A stretch of 64,000 bases of DNA from Lota lota. Its lineage: Eukaryota; Chordata; Actinopteri; Gadiformes; Lotidae. Within the stretch, counting starts at the first letter, position 1, and every line of letters starts with the position of its first letter. The translations under genes were made by a program, and so were the position numbers. Where the stretch lies: the NCBI GenBank assembly GCA_026745465.1, contig JACYXH010000035.1:27501-91500 (forward strand). Reading direction: 5' to 3'. Positions 10,479 through 20,015 of the stretch are shown piece by piece. Under the pieces are notes generated by a model, which worked only from the letters and a program-made list of their open reading frames with translations, had not been told where the DNA came from and ran no database searches.

Positions 10479-11179
10479 TGTGTGTTGCACATTTACAAAC
10501 ATATGTCATGTAAACACATTACATAAACACATGCACATGTTACATTATGTGTGCATGCATGGATTTATGCAAATCCTGGCAAAGCCGAACTGTGCTGCAT
10601 GTAGAAATAAAGCATTTTTTAGGGATTATATTATTGTATTTATAGCATAAAAGGTTGGAGGGTTTTTGGGTTGAAGACTGAGGAGATTGCAGTTCGTTTT
10701 TTCAGCAATGGGAGAAATAGGTCAACGCTAAGAAGCTCTGCACAGTCTGCACAGGTCCTGTTCAGCCAGAGGTGTTGAGAGCATCGCTAGCACTGTAGGC
10801 ATCATTAGCACTGTTAGAATTGTTAGCATCTTTGTAGCAACGTTAGCCATGCATGGTTGTCATCTAATGCAAAATAAATGTGGTGTTGCGGGTTGGTTAC
10901 ACTTTAGGTATTATTATTATTATCGTTCAAATAGGAAAAGTTACAAAGGACAACACAGAACGAGTTCAGAGAGAACGTTCGTCCTCAAAGTCCCAACCCC
11001 AGATAAAGAAGAGAGGGAAGACACTGGGTGGGGGAGAGAGATGTGAGAGAGGGTGGAGGGGGGGTCATCATGAGAAAACTGCTGAAGCCAGATTTATTTT
11101 CCCTCTTTTTACAGATAGTCCAGGAGAACGAGGCAAAACGCGTCTTGGGAGGAAGAAATAATGAAAGTAAGAAATAAAG

Positions 11180-11185
<6 letters not shown>
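10479..11185. other. Spacer with a degenerate TTAGCA repeat
   Basis: From 10780 to 10850 the words ATTAGCACTG, GTTAGCATC and GTTAGCCATG recur at about 12-20-bp spacing, probably an old eroded minisatellite. An octamer-like ATGCAAAT lies at 10567-10574. No gene recognised. Confidence 0.45.
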
Positions 11186-11240
<55 letters not shown>

Positions 11241-11247
11241 GAGAGAA

Positions 11248-11332
<85 letters not shown>
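11186..11332. repeat. (GA)n with AAAGAGAG core block, ~147 bp
   Basis: GA array with a central block of four AAAGAGAG units (about 11230-11260). RERE and SLSL frames are artefacts. Confidence 0.97.
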
Positions 11333-11336
<4 letters not shown>

Positions 11337-11496
11337 CACATGAGCTAATCTTCCAAACCAGGCGAAGGCATGAGTCAGCCAGATGAGGGAGAGAAAGGGG
11401 AGAAAAAGAAAGCAAAAACAATTGCTGCCTCTCTTCTTGTTTCATGAGCTAAGCTGTTGGCGCCTTTTTAAACCCGCCGGGGGCCAAGCTAGCAGC

Positions 11497-11516
11497 GGGG
11501 GGGGGGGGGGGGGGGG
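11497..11516. repeat. Poly-G tract, 20 bases
   Basis: Uninterrupted G homopolymer flanked by a GC-rich, CpG-containing stretch. Confidence 0.97.
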
Positions 11517-11780
11517 CAGAGGACTTATACGTAGCCGCGGCAACGTATACCTTCGAAGACGATCCCGGCATTCCGAGGAAGCGTGCGAGCTCGCAGTTGA
11601 ACTGAGACAAAGGTCAGGTGGTGCGGTGTGCACACATCCGGTCTGCGTGGCCGTAAGCGCGTTGCTAAAAAGCCATTAACGCCCATCATGATAATAACCT
11701 CGCTAGCGACGCAGAGAGCCCGGGCTACTGAGTAAAGTCTGCGTAGGAGCCGGGTTCCCCAGATCACAGCTTCGTTACAA
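11517..11780. other. CpG-rich stretch
   Basis: Dense CpG (for example ACGTAGCCGCGGCAACG at about 11529) over ~260 bp, unlike the AT-rich surroundings. It could be a small CpG island, but no TATA, exon or splice context is convincing. Confidence 0.35.
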
Positions 11781-12300
11781 ACTACGGGGTCTATGAATGG
11801 TAGTGATGTCGCAGGACTTCTCGCGCCTTTTGCGTTGTTCTCCGTCACTCGTGTGTGCGTAGAGCGGAACGAAAAGCTTCCATTTTTCATACGGACAACC
11901 CTGTTTCCCACTGCGACCGATCGAAAAGAGGAGGAAAATGAAACAACGACGACCCACGCATCATTCGTCCATCCATGCGTGCCATGTACTACATATGTCG
12001 TGCCTTGCATTGGACTTCTGATTGTATGGCAGGCCAGGCTGTTACATTTTACATGACCGTCGGATGTGAGAATGTTAATTCCCGGGTATGATGATGCATG
12101 GCTATGAGGTCAATGTCAGCGTATTAAGGTTCCCAGTTCAGAGACAACCATTCACTGTTCATCAAGTGCTTCATGAACTCATGGTTGGTTAACAGTCCTT
12201 AGCAGGCCTGCTTTCATAAAGTGGAACAGGGATTATATTCTTAATCCTCTGTGTAATTCACTGCTTTCCACTCTTCCACCTGACTGCCTTCTCTCCCATC
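11781..12300. other. Single-copy-looking spacer
   Basis: Mixed sequence. A 161-codon minus-strand frame overlaps from 11525 to 12010 but has no recognisable domain and no splice context, so it is not called. Confidence 0.45.
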
Positions 12301-12480
12301 CTTCTTTCTCTCCCTTTCTGTTAGTTTTTTTCTTTCATTTGTCCAATTTTTTATCTGTTTCATCGTTTTTCCCCTCTTTCTCTGTCTCTTCATTTCGTTT
12401 TTTTCTACCCTTCTTGTGTCATTCCTTCCTTCACTCCTTTCCTTCCTTGTGTCTTCCTTCCTTCCTTCCTTCCTTTCTCA
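12300..12480. repeat. Pyrimidine-rich tract with (CTTC)n
   Basis: TTTCTCTCC/TTTTCCCC mixture ending in a run of CTTC units (about 12424-12475). Confidence 0.85.
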
Positions 12481-12789
12481 CACGGTGCCCTTCTCTGTGT
12501 CTGCTACATGCAGAAGGGAAAAGGTGAAAAGGCCGCATCAATATGCAAGAAGGGCGTCATGAATTAGGAACGACATTTCCCTTGGCCTGTGTGACGCGTG
12601 TCCGCTCCTGTGGCTCTGCACAAGGCCGGTGAGAGGCCGCTCGGCCTGTTGCCTTGTGCCCTAGGCATCGGTGGTGTAAACATTACAGACACCGCAGAGT
12701 GGAAGGTATTATTTAAAGCGCTTGTGGCTTAGTGCTATAGAAAATACCTTTTTTTGAAAGTAATTTAGCACGAGAAATAAAGTTTGGAA
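12481..12789. other. Single-copy-looking spacer
   Basis: Mixed sequence with a short GC-rich part (12590-12670). Nothing recognised. Confidence 0.5.
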
Positions 12790-13471
12790 TGGTTAAGTCA
12801 TTCAGGTATGGTTAGAGGTGGTTAGAGATGGTTTAGTTCAGGTAGGGTTAGAGATAGTTAGAGATGGTTTAGTTCAGGTATGGTTAGAGATGGTTTAGTT
12901 CAGGTATGGTTAGAGGTGGTTTAGTTCAGGTATGGTTAGAGGTGGTTTAGTTCAGGTATGGTTAGAGGTGGTTAAGTTCAGGTATGGTTAGAGATAGTTA
13001 GAGATGGTTTAGTTCAGGTATGCTGAGAGGTGGTTTAGTTCAGGTATGGTTAGAGGTGGTTAGAGGTGGTTTAGTTCAGGTAGGGTTAGAGGTGGTTAAG
13101 TTCAGGTATGGTTAGAGGTGGTTAGAGGTGGTTTAGTTCAGGTATGGTTAGAGATAGTTAGAGATGGTTTAGTTCAGGTATGGTTAGAGATGGTTTAGTT
13201 CAGGTATGCTGAGAGGTGGTTTAGTTCAGGTATGGTTAGAGATGGTTTAGTTCAGGTAGGGTTAGAGATAGTTAGAGATGGTTTAGTTCAGGTATGGGTA
13301 GAGATGGTTAAGTTCAGGTAGGGTTAGAGATGGTTAGAGATGGTTTAGTTCAGGTATGGTTAGAGATAGTTAGAGATGGTTTAGTTCAGGTATGGGTAGA
13401 GATGGTTAAGTTCAGGTAGGGTTAGAGATAGTTAGAGATGGTTTAGTTCAGGTAGGGTTAGAGGTGGTTTA
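12790..13471. repeat. 26/36-bp minisatellite, ~22 units
   Basis: All units end in GTTCAGGTAT or GTTCAGGTAG. Short units are GGTTAGAGATGGTTTAGTTC plus AGGTAT. Long units carry an extra AGTTAGAGAT or GGTTAGAGGT decamer. The array is therefore a mosaic of two lengths with a second layer of substitutions (AGAGAT/AGAGGT, TATGG/TAGGG, TATGCT). GGTTAG resembles telomeric TTAGGG only superficially. Confidence 0.96.
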
Positions 13472-13603
13472 GTTGAGGGAATAGGTCACTACCTCTAGAT
13501 GTTGTTTTCAATTGAGGAATAGCGGTTAGAAATTATGAAGTAAAAAAAGAAAACCGAGTGCTGTGTTGTGGTTGGGAACGAGGTCTGGGGGCTGTGTGCG
13601 CTA
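13472..13603. other. Single-copy-looking spacer
   Basis: Short spacer. Nothing recognised. Confidence 0.5.
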
Positions 13604-13880
13604 ACTTGTGTGTGTGTGTGTGTGCTAGTGTGTGGGTGTGTGTGTGCTTGTGGATGTGTGTGTTTATGCTTGTGCATGCGTGTGTGTGTATGTGTGTTTG
13701 TGTGTGTGCTTGTGCGCATATGTGTGCTAGCGTGCATGTGTGTGTGTTTGTGTGTGTACTTGCGTGTGTGTGTGTGTGTGCTTGTGCGCATGTGTGTTTG
13801 TGTGTGTGCTTTTGCGCGCGTGTGTGTGTGTGTGTGTGTTTGTGTGTGTGTGTGCTTTCGCGCGCGTGTGTGTGTGTGTG
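13604..13880. repeat. Complex (GT)n with CTTGTGCGCA-type inserts
   Basis: GTGT blocks alternate with CTTGTGCATG, CTTGTGCGCA and CTTTCGCGCG inserts, giving an irregular ~25-40-bp higher-order repeat. Cys/Val and His/Thr frames up to 166 codons are artefacts. Confidence 0.95.
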
Positions 13881-14332
13881 TCCCCTCCTTCCGTTCCAGT
13901 GTAGAGCAGAAGCACGGGGGCTGTTCTGCTGAAGGGGGGCACCGCGTCCCGACTACCTGCCTACACAAGTCCCGGAGGAGCTGGCTATCCTACGCCAGCA
14001 CTATCCTGTCTCCCTACAGCGAGGAGCTCACAAATAGACTCAGACTACCCCCCCGCTCCACTTCCTAGATGTACAACTTCCCACTTTATTACATTTACAA
14101 CAACTTTCACAGCACGCCTCTCAGGCTCAGAAAGTGGAACTTTTAACAAAGCACTTTAAGGACTGTGTGCGTATGGATTATGTTTCATGCTTCTCCCTGC
14201 TGGGAGGGTTCAGCGTGGACAGATCTTCCGTGCGTCCAGAATCCCTCTCAAAGACCTCATTAGCCAGGCACACACTAACCCGCTGACCCTTCTGCCCGCA
14301 CTGCTGGCAAGGGACGGTACCGTGACCCACGA
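13881..14332. other. Single-copy-looking spacer
   Basis: Mixed, moderately GC-rich sequence. Nothing recognised. Confidence 0.5.
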
Positions 14333-15283
14333 CCCCTCGGCCCGGTCCGGAGGGAAACCCCTCGGCCCGGTCCGGAGGGAAACCCCCCGGCCCGGTCCGG
14401 AGGGAACCCCCCCCGGCCCGGTCCGGAGGGAACCCCCCCCGGCCCGGTCCGGAGGGAAACCCCCCGGCCCGGTCCGGAGGGAAACCCCCCGGCCCGGTCC
14501 GGAGGGAAACCCCTCGGCCCGGTCCGGAGGGAAACCCCTCGGCCCGGTCCGGAGGGAAACCCCTCGGCCCGGTCCGGAGGGAAACCCCTCGGCCCGGTCC
14601 GGAGGGAAACCCCCCCTGTCCCGTCCGGAGGGAAACCCCTCGGCCCGGTCCGGAGGGAAACCCCTCGGCCCGGTCCGGAGGGAAACCCCCCGGCCCGGTC
14701 CGGAGGGAACCCCCCCCTCGGCCCGGTCCGGAGGGAAACCCCTCGGCCCGGTCCGGAGGGAAACCCCCCCTGTCCAGTCCGGAGGGAAACCCCTCGGCCC
14801 GGTCCGGAGGGAAACCCCCCGGCCCGGTCCGGAGGGAAACCCCTCGGCCCGGTCCGGAGGGAAACCCCTCGGCCCGGTCCGGAGGGAAACCCCGCGGCCC
14901 GGTCCGGAGGGAAACCCCCCGGCCCGGTCCGGAGGGAAACCCCTCGGCCCGGTCCGGAGGGAAACCCCTCGGCCCGGTCCGGAGGGAAACCCCCCCTGTC
15001 CAGTCCGGAGGGAAACCCCTCGGCCCGGTCCGGAGGGAAGCCCCCCCGGCCCGGTCCGGAGGGAAACCCCCCGGCCCGGTCCGGAGGGAAACCCCCCGGC
15101 CCGGTCCGGAGGGAAACCCCCCGGCCCGGTCCGGAGGGAAGCCCCTCGGCCGGTCCGGAGGGAACCCCCCCTCGGCCCGGTCCGGAGGGAAACCCCTCGG
15201 CCCGGTCCGGAGGGAAACCCCTCGGCCCGGTCCGGAGGGAAACCCCTCGGCCCGGTCCGGAGGGAAGCCCCTCGGCCCGGTCT
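14333..15283. repeat. GC-rich 25-bp minisatellite, ~38 copies, 0.95 kb
   Basis: The unit is CGGCCCGGTCCGGAGGGAAA followed by CCCCT, with C-run length variants (CCCCCC, CCCCCCCC) and a minority CCCTGTCCAGTCC type (near 14616, 14770, 14996). It is CpG-dense. No frame of the unit contains a stop, so 379 and 401 codon frames run through on the two strands. Since 25 is not a multiple of three the frame rotates, giving a 25-residue peptide period, so these are not genes. Confidence 0.97.
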
Positions 15284-15694
15284 GAGAAATCTGTTATCAT
15301 TTTTCTCTCTTTTTTTGTTGGTCTAAAGAAACGGCGAGGGAGTGGCTGCAGTGGCACCGGCGCCGAAGGGTCAAAGGTCGACACCGAGGCCAACAATCCA
15401 ATTTCCCAGCGCCTGCCTCCGACAGACACGGCGTGATCCCGAGCCCTCGCCGCCTCGCTCTGCATGTTCTCGCGTCCCACCGCTGAACCCGACTCAGCTC
15501 TTAATTACCCCTCGGCTTTGCCGCCGGTAATTGGCCGGCCCGGAATATCGCTCCACAAAGGCGCCGTGTCTCTGGGAGCGCAGACCAAACACACGCAGCC
15601 GGCGAATCACAGGGGAGGGATCAGCCGAACTCCACCTGATAAGACCCCGCGTCGTAGAGTGTGCGTGGCAACACGCTTGCATAATAGCGCCCAG
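15284..15694. other. GC-rich spacer
   Basis: CpG-containing sequence following the minisatellite. No convincing exon or promoter. Confidence 0.45.
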
Positions 15695-15796
15695 TGCGTG
15701 TGTGTCTGTGTGTCTGTGTGTCTGTGTGTCTGTGTGTCTGTGTGTCTGTGTGTCTGTGTGTCTGTGTGTCTGTGTGTCTGTGTGTCTGTGTGTCTG
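15695..15796. repeat. Octamer repeat (TGTGTGTC)n, ~12 copies
   Basis: Regular 8-bp units TGTGTGTC with almost no variation. Confidence 0.96.
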
Positions 15797-15853
15797 CGCT
15801 CTTGCAGTTTGTGTGAAAGCAGACCTATGTGTACAGACTAATGTACTATTTAG

Positions 15854-15890
15854 TCATTTAGTAGAGGATTTCATCCAGAGTGACTTGAAT
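15854..15890 (-). mobile_element. SINE-type 3' tail remnant
   Basis: CATTTAGTAGAGGATTTCAT followed by CCAGAGTGACTT resembles the reverse complement of the tail shared by many fish SINEs and their partner LINEs (GTCGCTTTGGATAAAAGCGTCTGCTAAATG type). Only the tail-like part is visible. A tRNA- or 5S-derived head was not found on the right side. Family assignment is uncertain. Confidence 0.45.
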
Positions 15891-16029
15891 TTCATCTTTT
15901 TTTGCTACAGTGTCATTAAGCTGAAAGAATTTCCCCATGGGGATGAATGAAGTGTGTTTTCCTCCTGCAGAGCAGGTAGGATTAGGGAGTCCTGCTCAGC
16001 AATGACTACAGATGACGATGCCTTGGAAC

Positions 16030-16056
16030 CACGCCCAGAACCATTGTCTGGGCGTG
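16030..16056. repeat. Perfect 10-bp inverted repeat, 7-nt loop
   Basis: CACGCCCAGA (16030-16039) and TCTGGGCGTG (16047-16056) surround ACCATTG. Confidence 0.88.
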
Positions 16057-16159
16057 CAACACCCCCCACTGGACGACCCCGACTTCACTGTTTGAAGAAG
16101 AAAAGGATGTCTTTGAATCGTCCTCTGGTGTACACTACAGTGATCAACCCTTCAGCAAA

Positions 16160-16385
16160 CCTTTGCCCTCCTAACCTCATTCCTTGCCTCTTTTCCTCTC
16201 CTCCCTCCTTCTCTCCTTCCCTTCCGTTGCCTCCTGCCTTCCTCACTTCCTTTCTCTCTCCTACCGGTCCAACATTCCTCTCCCCTCCTTCTCTTCACAC
16301 TTTTCCATCACCTCCTACCCTCCCTTCCTCACTCCCTTCCTTCCTTCCTTCCTTCCTTCCTTCCTTATCACCTCCTACTCTACCC
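16160..16385. repeat. Pyrimidine-rich tract with (CTTC)n
   Basis: CCTTCTCTCC-type mixture including about eight CTTC units (16336-16366). A Ser/Pro-rich 159-codon frame across it is a composition artefact. Confidence 0.85.
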
Positions 16386-17224
16386 TTGTTGGCAGCTTGT
16401 CCAGGTCGTGACCCCGGGGGAGTAATGTTTTAAAGGGGCCGGCGATCAATTCTTTGCTTTCCTAACCAAACCAAAGTGACTTCTCTGGGGGATCTCAAGT
16501 GGCGTCCAGGGCGGATGGAAGGTGGTCAGGCTCTAAGACAAAGAGGCGCACACTTGCTGTTGATCGTTGTTATCCACAAGCACACTGAAACAAGTCGCAT
16601 CGATGCGGCCCCTCTTGCAGTCAGTCCCTCTGTAGGACTGGGTCTGGGATTTTCTTCCCAAGCTTCACCATAATTAAGAGCAGCGTAGTGCGACAGTAAG
16701 ACTCGAAGCGTTCAGAAACAGTGCAGCCGACTTCATTGAGTGCAAAACTGTTGTTCTGCCATCTTTAACGCCGGGGTTAATTACGGCCCTTACCTGAGGG
16801 TGTCTGCTCGTCAGCACCGCAGCCCAAGATTCCTAACTTATCACCATTCTCACAGTCTGCGGTGTTCGTCACAACTGGGCCAATTTGGAGGATAGCTGGG
16901 GAGCAGGGTGGCGGTAAACGCCTCAGGACATGTCTTGTGTTCCTTCCTACGAGGGAAGTATCGGCCCACAGCACCCAGCGTTTCCTTTCAAACGCAATTA
17001 AAACCCCTGGACAAAAAGCAGAGCTAAAGACGGGGGATTTTCAAACCATCATTGTGGAGGAGGAAAGGATTGCCCAGGTGGCATTCAGTCGCTTCGTTAA
17101 GTGGATTCGTACTGGATGCTCATTCCCTGCTCCTTTTTCACACAGGCTGACAAATATGCGGTGTCATCGTGACTGTTGGCGGCTCAGCTGCACTTAACCA
17201 CGGAACATCACCGCCGGCAACACA
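16386..17224. other. Single-copy-looking spacer
   Basis: About 840 bp without tandem repeats. A 111-codon plus-strand frame (16862-17197) has mixed amino-acid composition but no recognisable domain and no clear splice context. It is recorded here but not called. Confidence 0.45.
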
Positions 17225-17620
17225 CACTTCACCGGGTCTACCAAGGTGGGCTGGTTCCTGCAGACCCACTGTATATAAACCACATCCTCACACTTCACCG
17301 GGTCTACCAAGGTGGGCTGGTTCCTGCAGACCCACTGTATATAAACCACATCCTCACACTTCACCGGGTCTACCAAGGTGGACTGGTTCCTGCAGACCCA
17401 CTGTATATAAACCACATCCTCACACTTCACCGGGTCTACCAAGGTGGGCTGGTTCCTGCAGACCCACTGTATATAAACCACATCCTCACACTTCACCGGG
17501 TCTACCAAGGTGGGCTGGTTCCTGCAGACCCACTGTATATAAACCACATCCTCACACTTCACCGGGTCTACCAAGGTGGGCTGGTTCCTGCAGACCCACT
17601 GTATATAAACCACATCCTTA
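17225..17620. repeat. 66-bp minisatellite, six near-identical copies
   Basis: Copies start at 17225, 17291, 17357, 17423, 17489 and 17555. Each begins CACTTCACCGGGTCTACCAA, and its distal part includes CCACTGTATATAAACC. Copy three has GGACTGG instead of GGGCTGG, and the last copy ends differently (CATCCTTATACAT). The length is 22 codons with no stop in three of the frames, so open frames appear on both strands (up to 207 codons). Each unit carries a TATATAAA word. Confidence 0.97.
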
Positions 17621-17902
17621 TACATAAAGCCCCGGGGTGCGCTGCTGGGATATTGACCAGTAGGACGTGTGATGGATGAGTGGATTTGTTTGGCGGGCCC
17701 GAAATAAAAAGTAATACAAAAAACTATTATGGTCTTTGGGCCTCTTTGACCTGACGGAGAAATCCATGTCAACCCAATCTGGCCGGGGTGAGGGGGGGGT
17801 ATCATCCAGCGAATCAAATGCTGGGTGAAATTAAATCAATAAAGACGCTACGCGAGTCACAAACATCAGTCACCTCTGAGATGGAGGTGCTGGTGGATTT
17901 AG
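17621..17902. other. Single-copy-looking spacer
   Basis: Mixed sequence. Nothing recognised. Confidence 0.5.
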
Positions 17903-17931
17903 TCTCTCTCTCTCTCTCTCTCCCTCTCCCT

Positions 17932-17971
<40 letters not shown>
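17903..17971. repeat. (TC)n with CCCTCT block
   Basis: TC array with four internal CCCTCT units. Confidence 0.95.
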
Positions 17972-17974
<3 letters not shown>

Positions 17975-18370
17975 CATCCAAATTACTTGAGTTCTTTGGT
18001 GTCCAAGCAACGGAACAGAAACAAATTTATTTAATAGCGATGCGGTTCAATGAGTGATCCTGGAAAACACGGCTGTTGAAATCCATGAATGATTTGCCAT
18101 TTACCCGCTTTGATTTAAAAAGCTGTTTTTTTCAGTAAATATTTGAAAACTTGAAAAACCCTCCATGTTAAAGATCATATCGAGTGAATCATCCACTTTA
18201 CTGCATATTGCTCCGTCGCCATGTTGAATCCTTCGACCTTGGTCCCCATTGTATCATGGCAACTGTGGAACCAAAATGGATTTTAGAGAGGAATGAAGTT
18301 TTCCAATTGTGGGAACACATATTTTTGGCACAACAGAGAACACATACAGATTATCGTATACATCTATGAT
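17972..18370. other. AT-rich spacer
   Basis: Repeat-free AT-rich sequence with ATGAATGATTTGCCATTTA-like words near 18085. It could be regulatory, but there is no specific evidence. Confidence 0.35.
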
Positions 18371-18392
18371 CTATATATATATATATATATAG
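18371..18392. repeat. (TA)n microsatellite
   Basis: About ten TA units. Confidence 0.9.
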
Positions 18393-19160
18393 ACACAGAT
18401 AGACGTCTTTATATATAAATAAATAGATATTGAGGTATATTGAAGGAATGCCAGGTGCTTCATCCATGCAGCCAAGCATCCAGACGGCAGCACTAGCATT
18501 GTGCAGCTGATAAAGGGCTAGCACTCTCTACTGCCTCTATTGATTTTCTAACTATAATCCGTAAAGACTCGAGCCCAATTTATAATTCCTGGAAAAAGGT
18601 TGCGCACGGCGCCATGGAGAGCGGCGAGGCTTGTTTGTCTTCCAACACGGCGAGCACAAGCGGATGGCGGGCCGTGTCTGTCATTTTGAAATGTGTTTGT
18701 TGTTGTGTTGTGATGTTTTATCCGATGCGGTTCGTAAAGTCTAAACGCGTCAACTTTCTCGGTGGGAGAATCGACGAATGTGCAATTGGAGAGGCGATGG
18801 AAATGGGGAGTTCTTTTGAAATGGAAACCTCCTGTCCATCAGTTGCATCTGATTGGGCCAAAGTGAGTGCGAGCCACAACAGAGTATCATGCGATCAAGA
18901 GTAAAGTGTTTTCAAAGTAATAGCGCCTGCTATTTTTGCACCAGGAGCAGCCATTCGTAGCAAGTGAACCAAACCATACAAACAAGCCGCATTGGATTGC
19001 AGAATTAGTATGCCCACGTTCTGGGCCACGCTTGCCTGGGTATGTCTTTTGGGGCAAAAAGTGCCGGTGTGTTTGCATGAATACAAGAGTCTGAGAACTT
19101 CTTTAGATATGATGTGCTTATACAAGCATTTGTGTTGGAGTGCGCTTGTTTGGCTGTGGA
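18393..19160. other. Single-copy-looking spacer
   Basis: Mixed sequence with short open frames (up to 96 codons, 18614-18904) lacking domains. No gene called. Confidence 0.45.
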
Positions 19161-19222
19161 TTAGCGTGTCAATGTGTGACAGAGTGTGCGGTTGTTGTGT
19201 GCGTGTGCGCGCGTGCGTGTAT
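19161..19222. repeat. Degenerate GT/GC stretch
   Basis: GTGTG and GCGCGTGCG words with interruptions. Confidence 0.7.
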
Positions 19223-19400
19223 CCCCCAAGGGGATGTCCTCCCATCACGCTGGTGAGCGACTACGCATTTTGAAGTTCCCCTCGCAGAGCCACAACAGAG
19301 TTAGCTCCCAAGGATATCAGCATGCAGTGCTATAGCAGCTCAGAACAAACCACCAGCGTCTGGGATAGCTTTACTCCCCTTCTGGGCACCAACATAAAGA
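19223..19400. other. Single-copy-looking spacer
   Basis: Nothing recognised. Confidence 0.5.
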
Positions 19401-19470
19401 AATGGGAGAGAGAGGGGGAGCGAGAGGGAGAGAGAGAGGGGGAGAGAGGGGGAGGCAGAGAGAGATAGGG
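19401..19470. repeat. Purine-rich (GGGAGA)n tract
   Basis: GAGAGGGGGAGCGAGAGGG-type units. Confidence 0.9.
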
Positions 19471-19750
19471 GTAAGAAAGCAATGGGAACGGAAAAAGAAC
19501 AAGCGAAGAAAGAAAGAGCGGGAAACAGCCTTTGAAGTGCAGGCTTCACCGACTCATCAATATCAGCCATCGAGCCCCGTCCCACTTTGATTACATGGCT
19601 TTCCCATTGCTCAGGCCCGTGGCTCTGAACGCCAGGGCTGGGGGGTTGAGGTGTGTGGGGGGGTGCTGGTTGGTATGCATGTCGTCATATCGCTGACGCC
19701 GGGAGTTTTCCGCATTGATTACACCGCTGGGATTAGTTCAAATGCAAATG
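19471..19750. other. Single-copy-looking spacer
   Basis: Nothing recognised apart from a G-rich patch (19640-19665). Confidence 0.5.
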
Positions 19751-19848
19751 CATGCGCGTGTGTGCGTGTGCCGTGTGCGTGCGTGTGTGTGTGCGTGCGT
19801 GTGCGTGTGTGTGTGTGCGTGCGTGTGCGTGTGTGTGTGTGTGTGGGG
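19751..19848. repeat. (GT)n/(GTGC)n array
   Basis: Alternating GTGTGT and GTGCGTGCGT blocks, ending in a G run. Confidence 0.94.
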
Positions 19849-19903
19849 GGGTGTTTCTGGTCGTCTGTGTTTATGGTTTAGTGGAAGTGATCCTCGAAGT
19901 TGA

Positions 19904-20015
19904 GGTGGGGGGGAGATAAAGAGAGAGAGAAATGGGAGAGAAAAAGGGGGGAGTAAGGGAGGGAGAGAGATGAGGGAGGAGAAAGGGAGGAGGAAAGGAG
20001 GAGGAAGGGAGAGGG
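19904..20015. repeat. Purine-rich GGGAGA/GGAGGA tract
   Basis: G-rich start (19904-19913), then irregular GAGAGA and GGAGGAAA units. Confidence 0.9.

Noticed and set aside
13495-14068. Cys/Val and His/Thr frames over GT/CA arrays, also elsewhere
   Set aside because: Dinucleotide artefacts.
14187-15326. 379-codon plus-strand and 401-codon minus-strand open frames
   Set aside because: Both run through the 25-bp minisatellite, which lacks stops in every frame. The peptides are pure 25-residue cycles, with no signal of coding selection.
15960-15980. Micro-exon between TCCTCCTGCAG and AGCAGGTAGG
   Set aside because: Acceptor and donor words only 5 nt apart, most likely coincidence.
16862-17197. 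111-codon frame with ordinary residue mix
   Set aside because: No domain recognised and no exon boundaries. Its length is within chance expectation for 64 kb in six frames.
17169-17817. 207-codon minus-strand frame with a 22-residue repeat
   Set aside because: Follows from six 66-bp DNA repeats without stops. The opposite strand is open too, so no evidence for a repeat protein.
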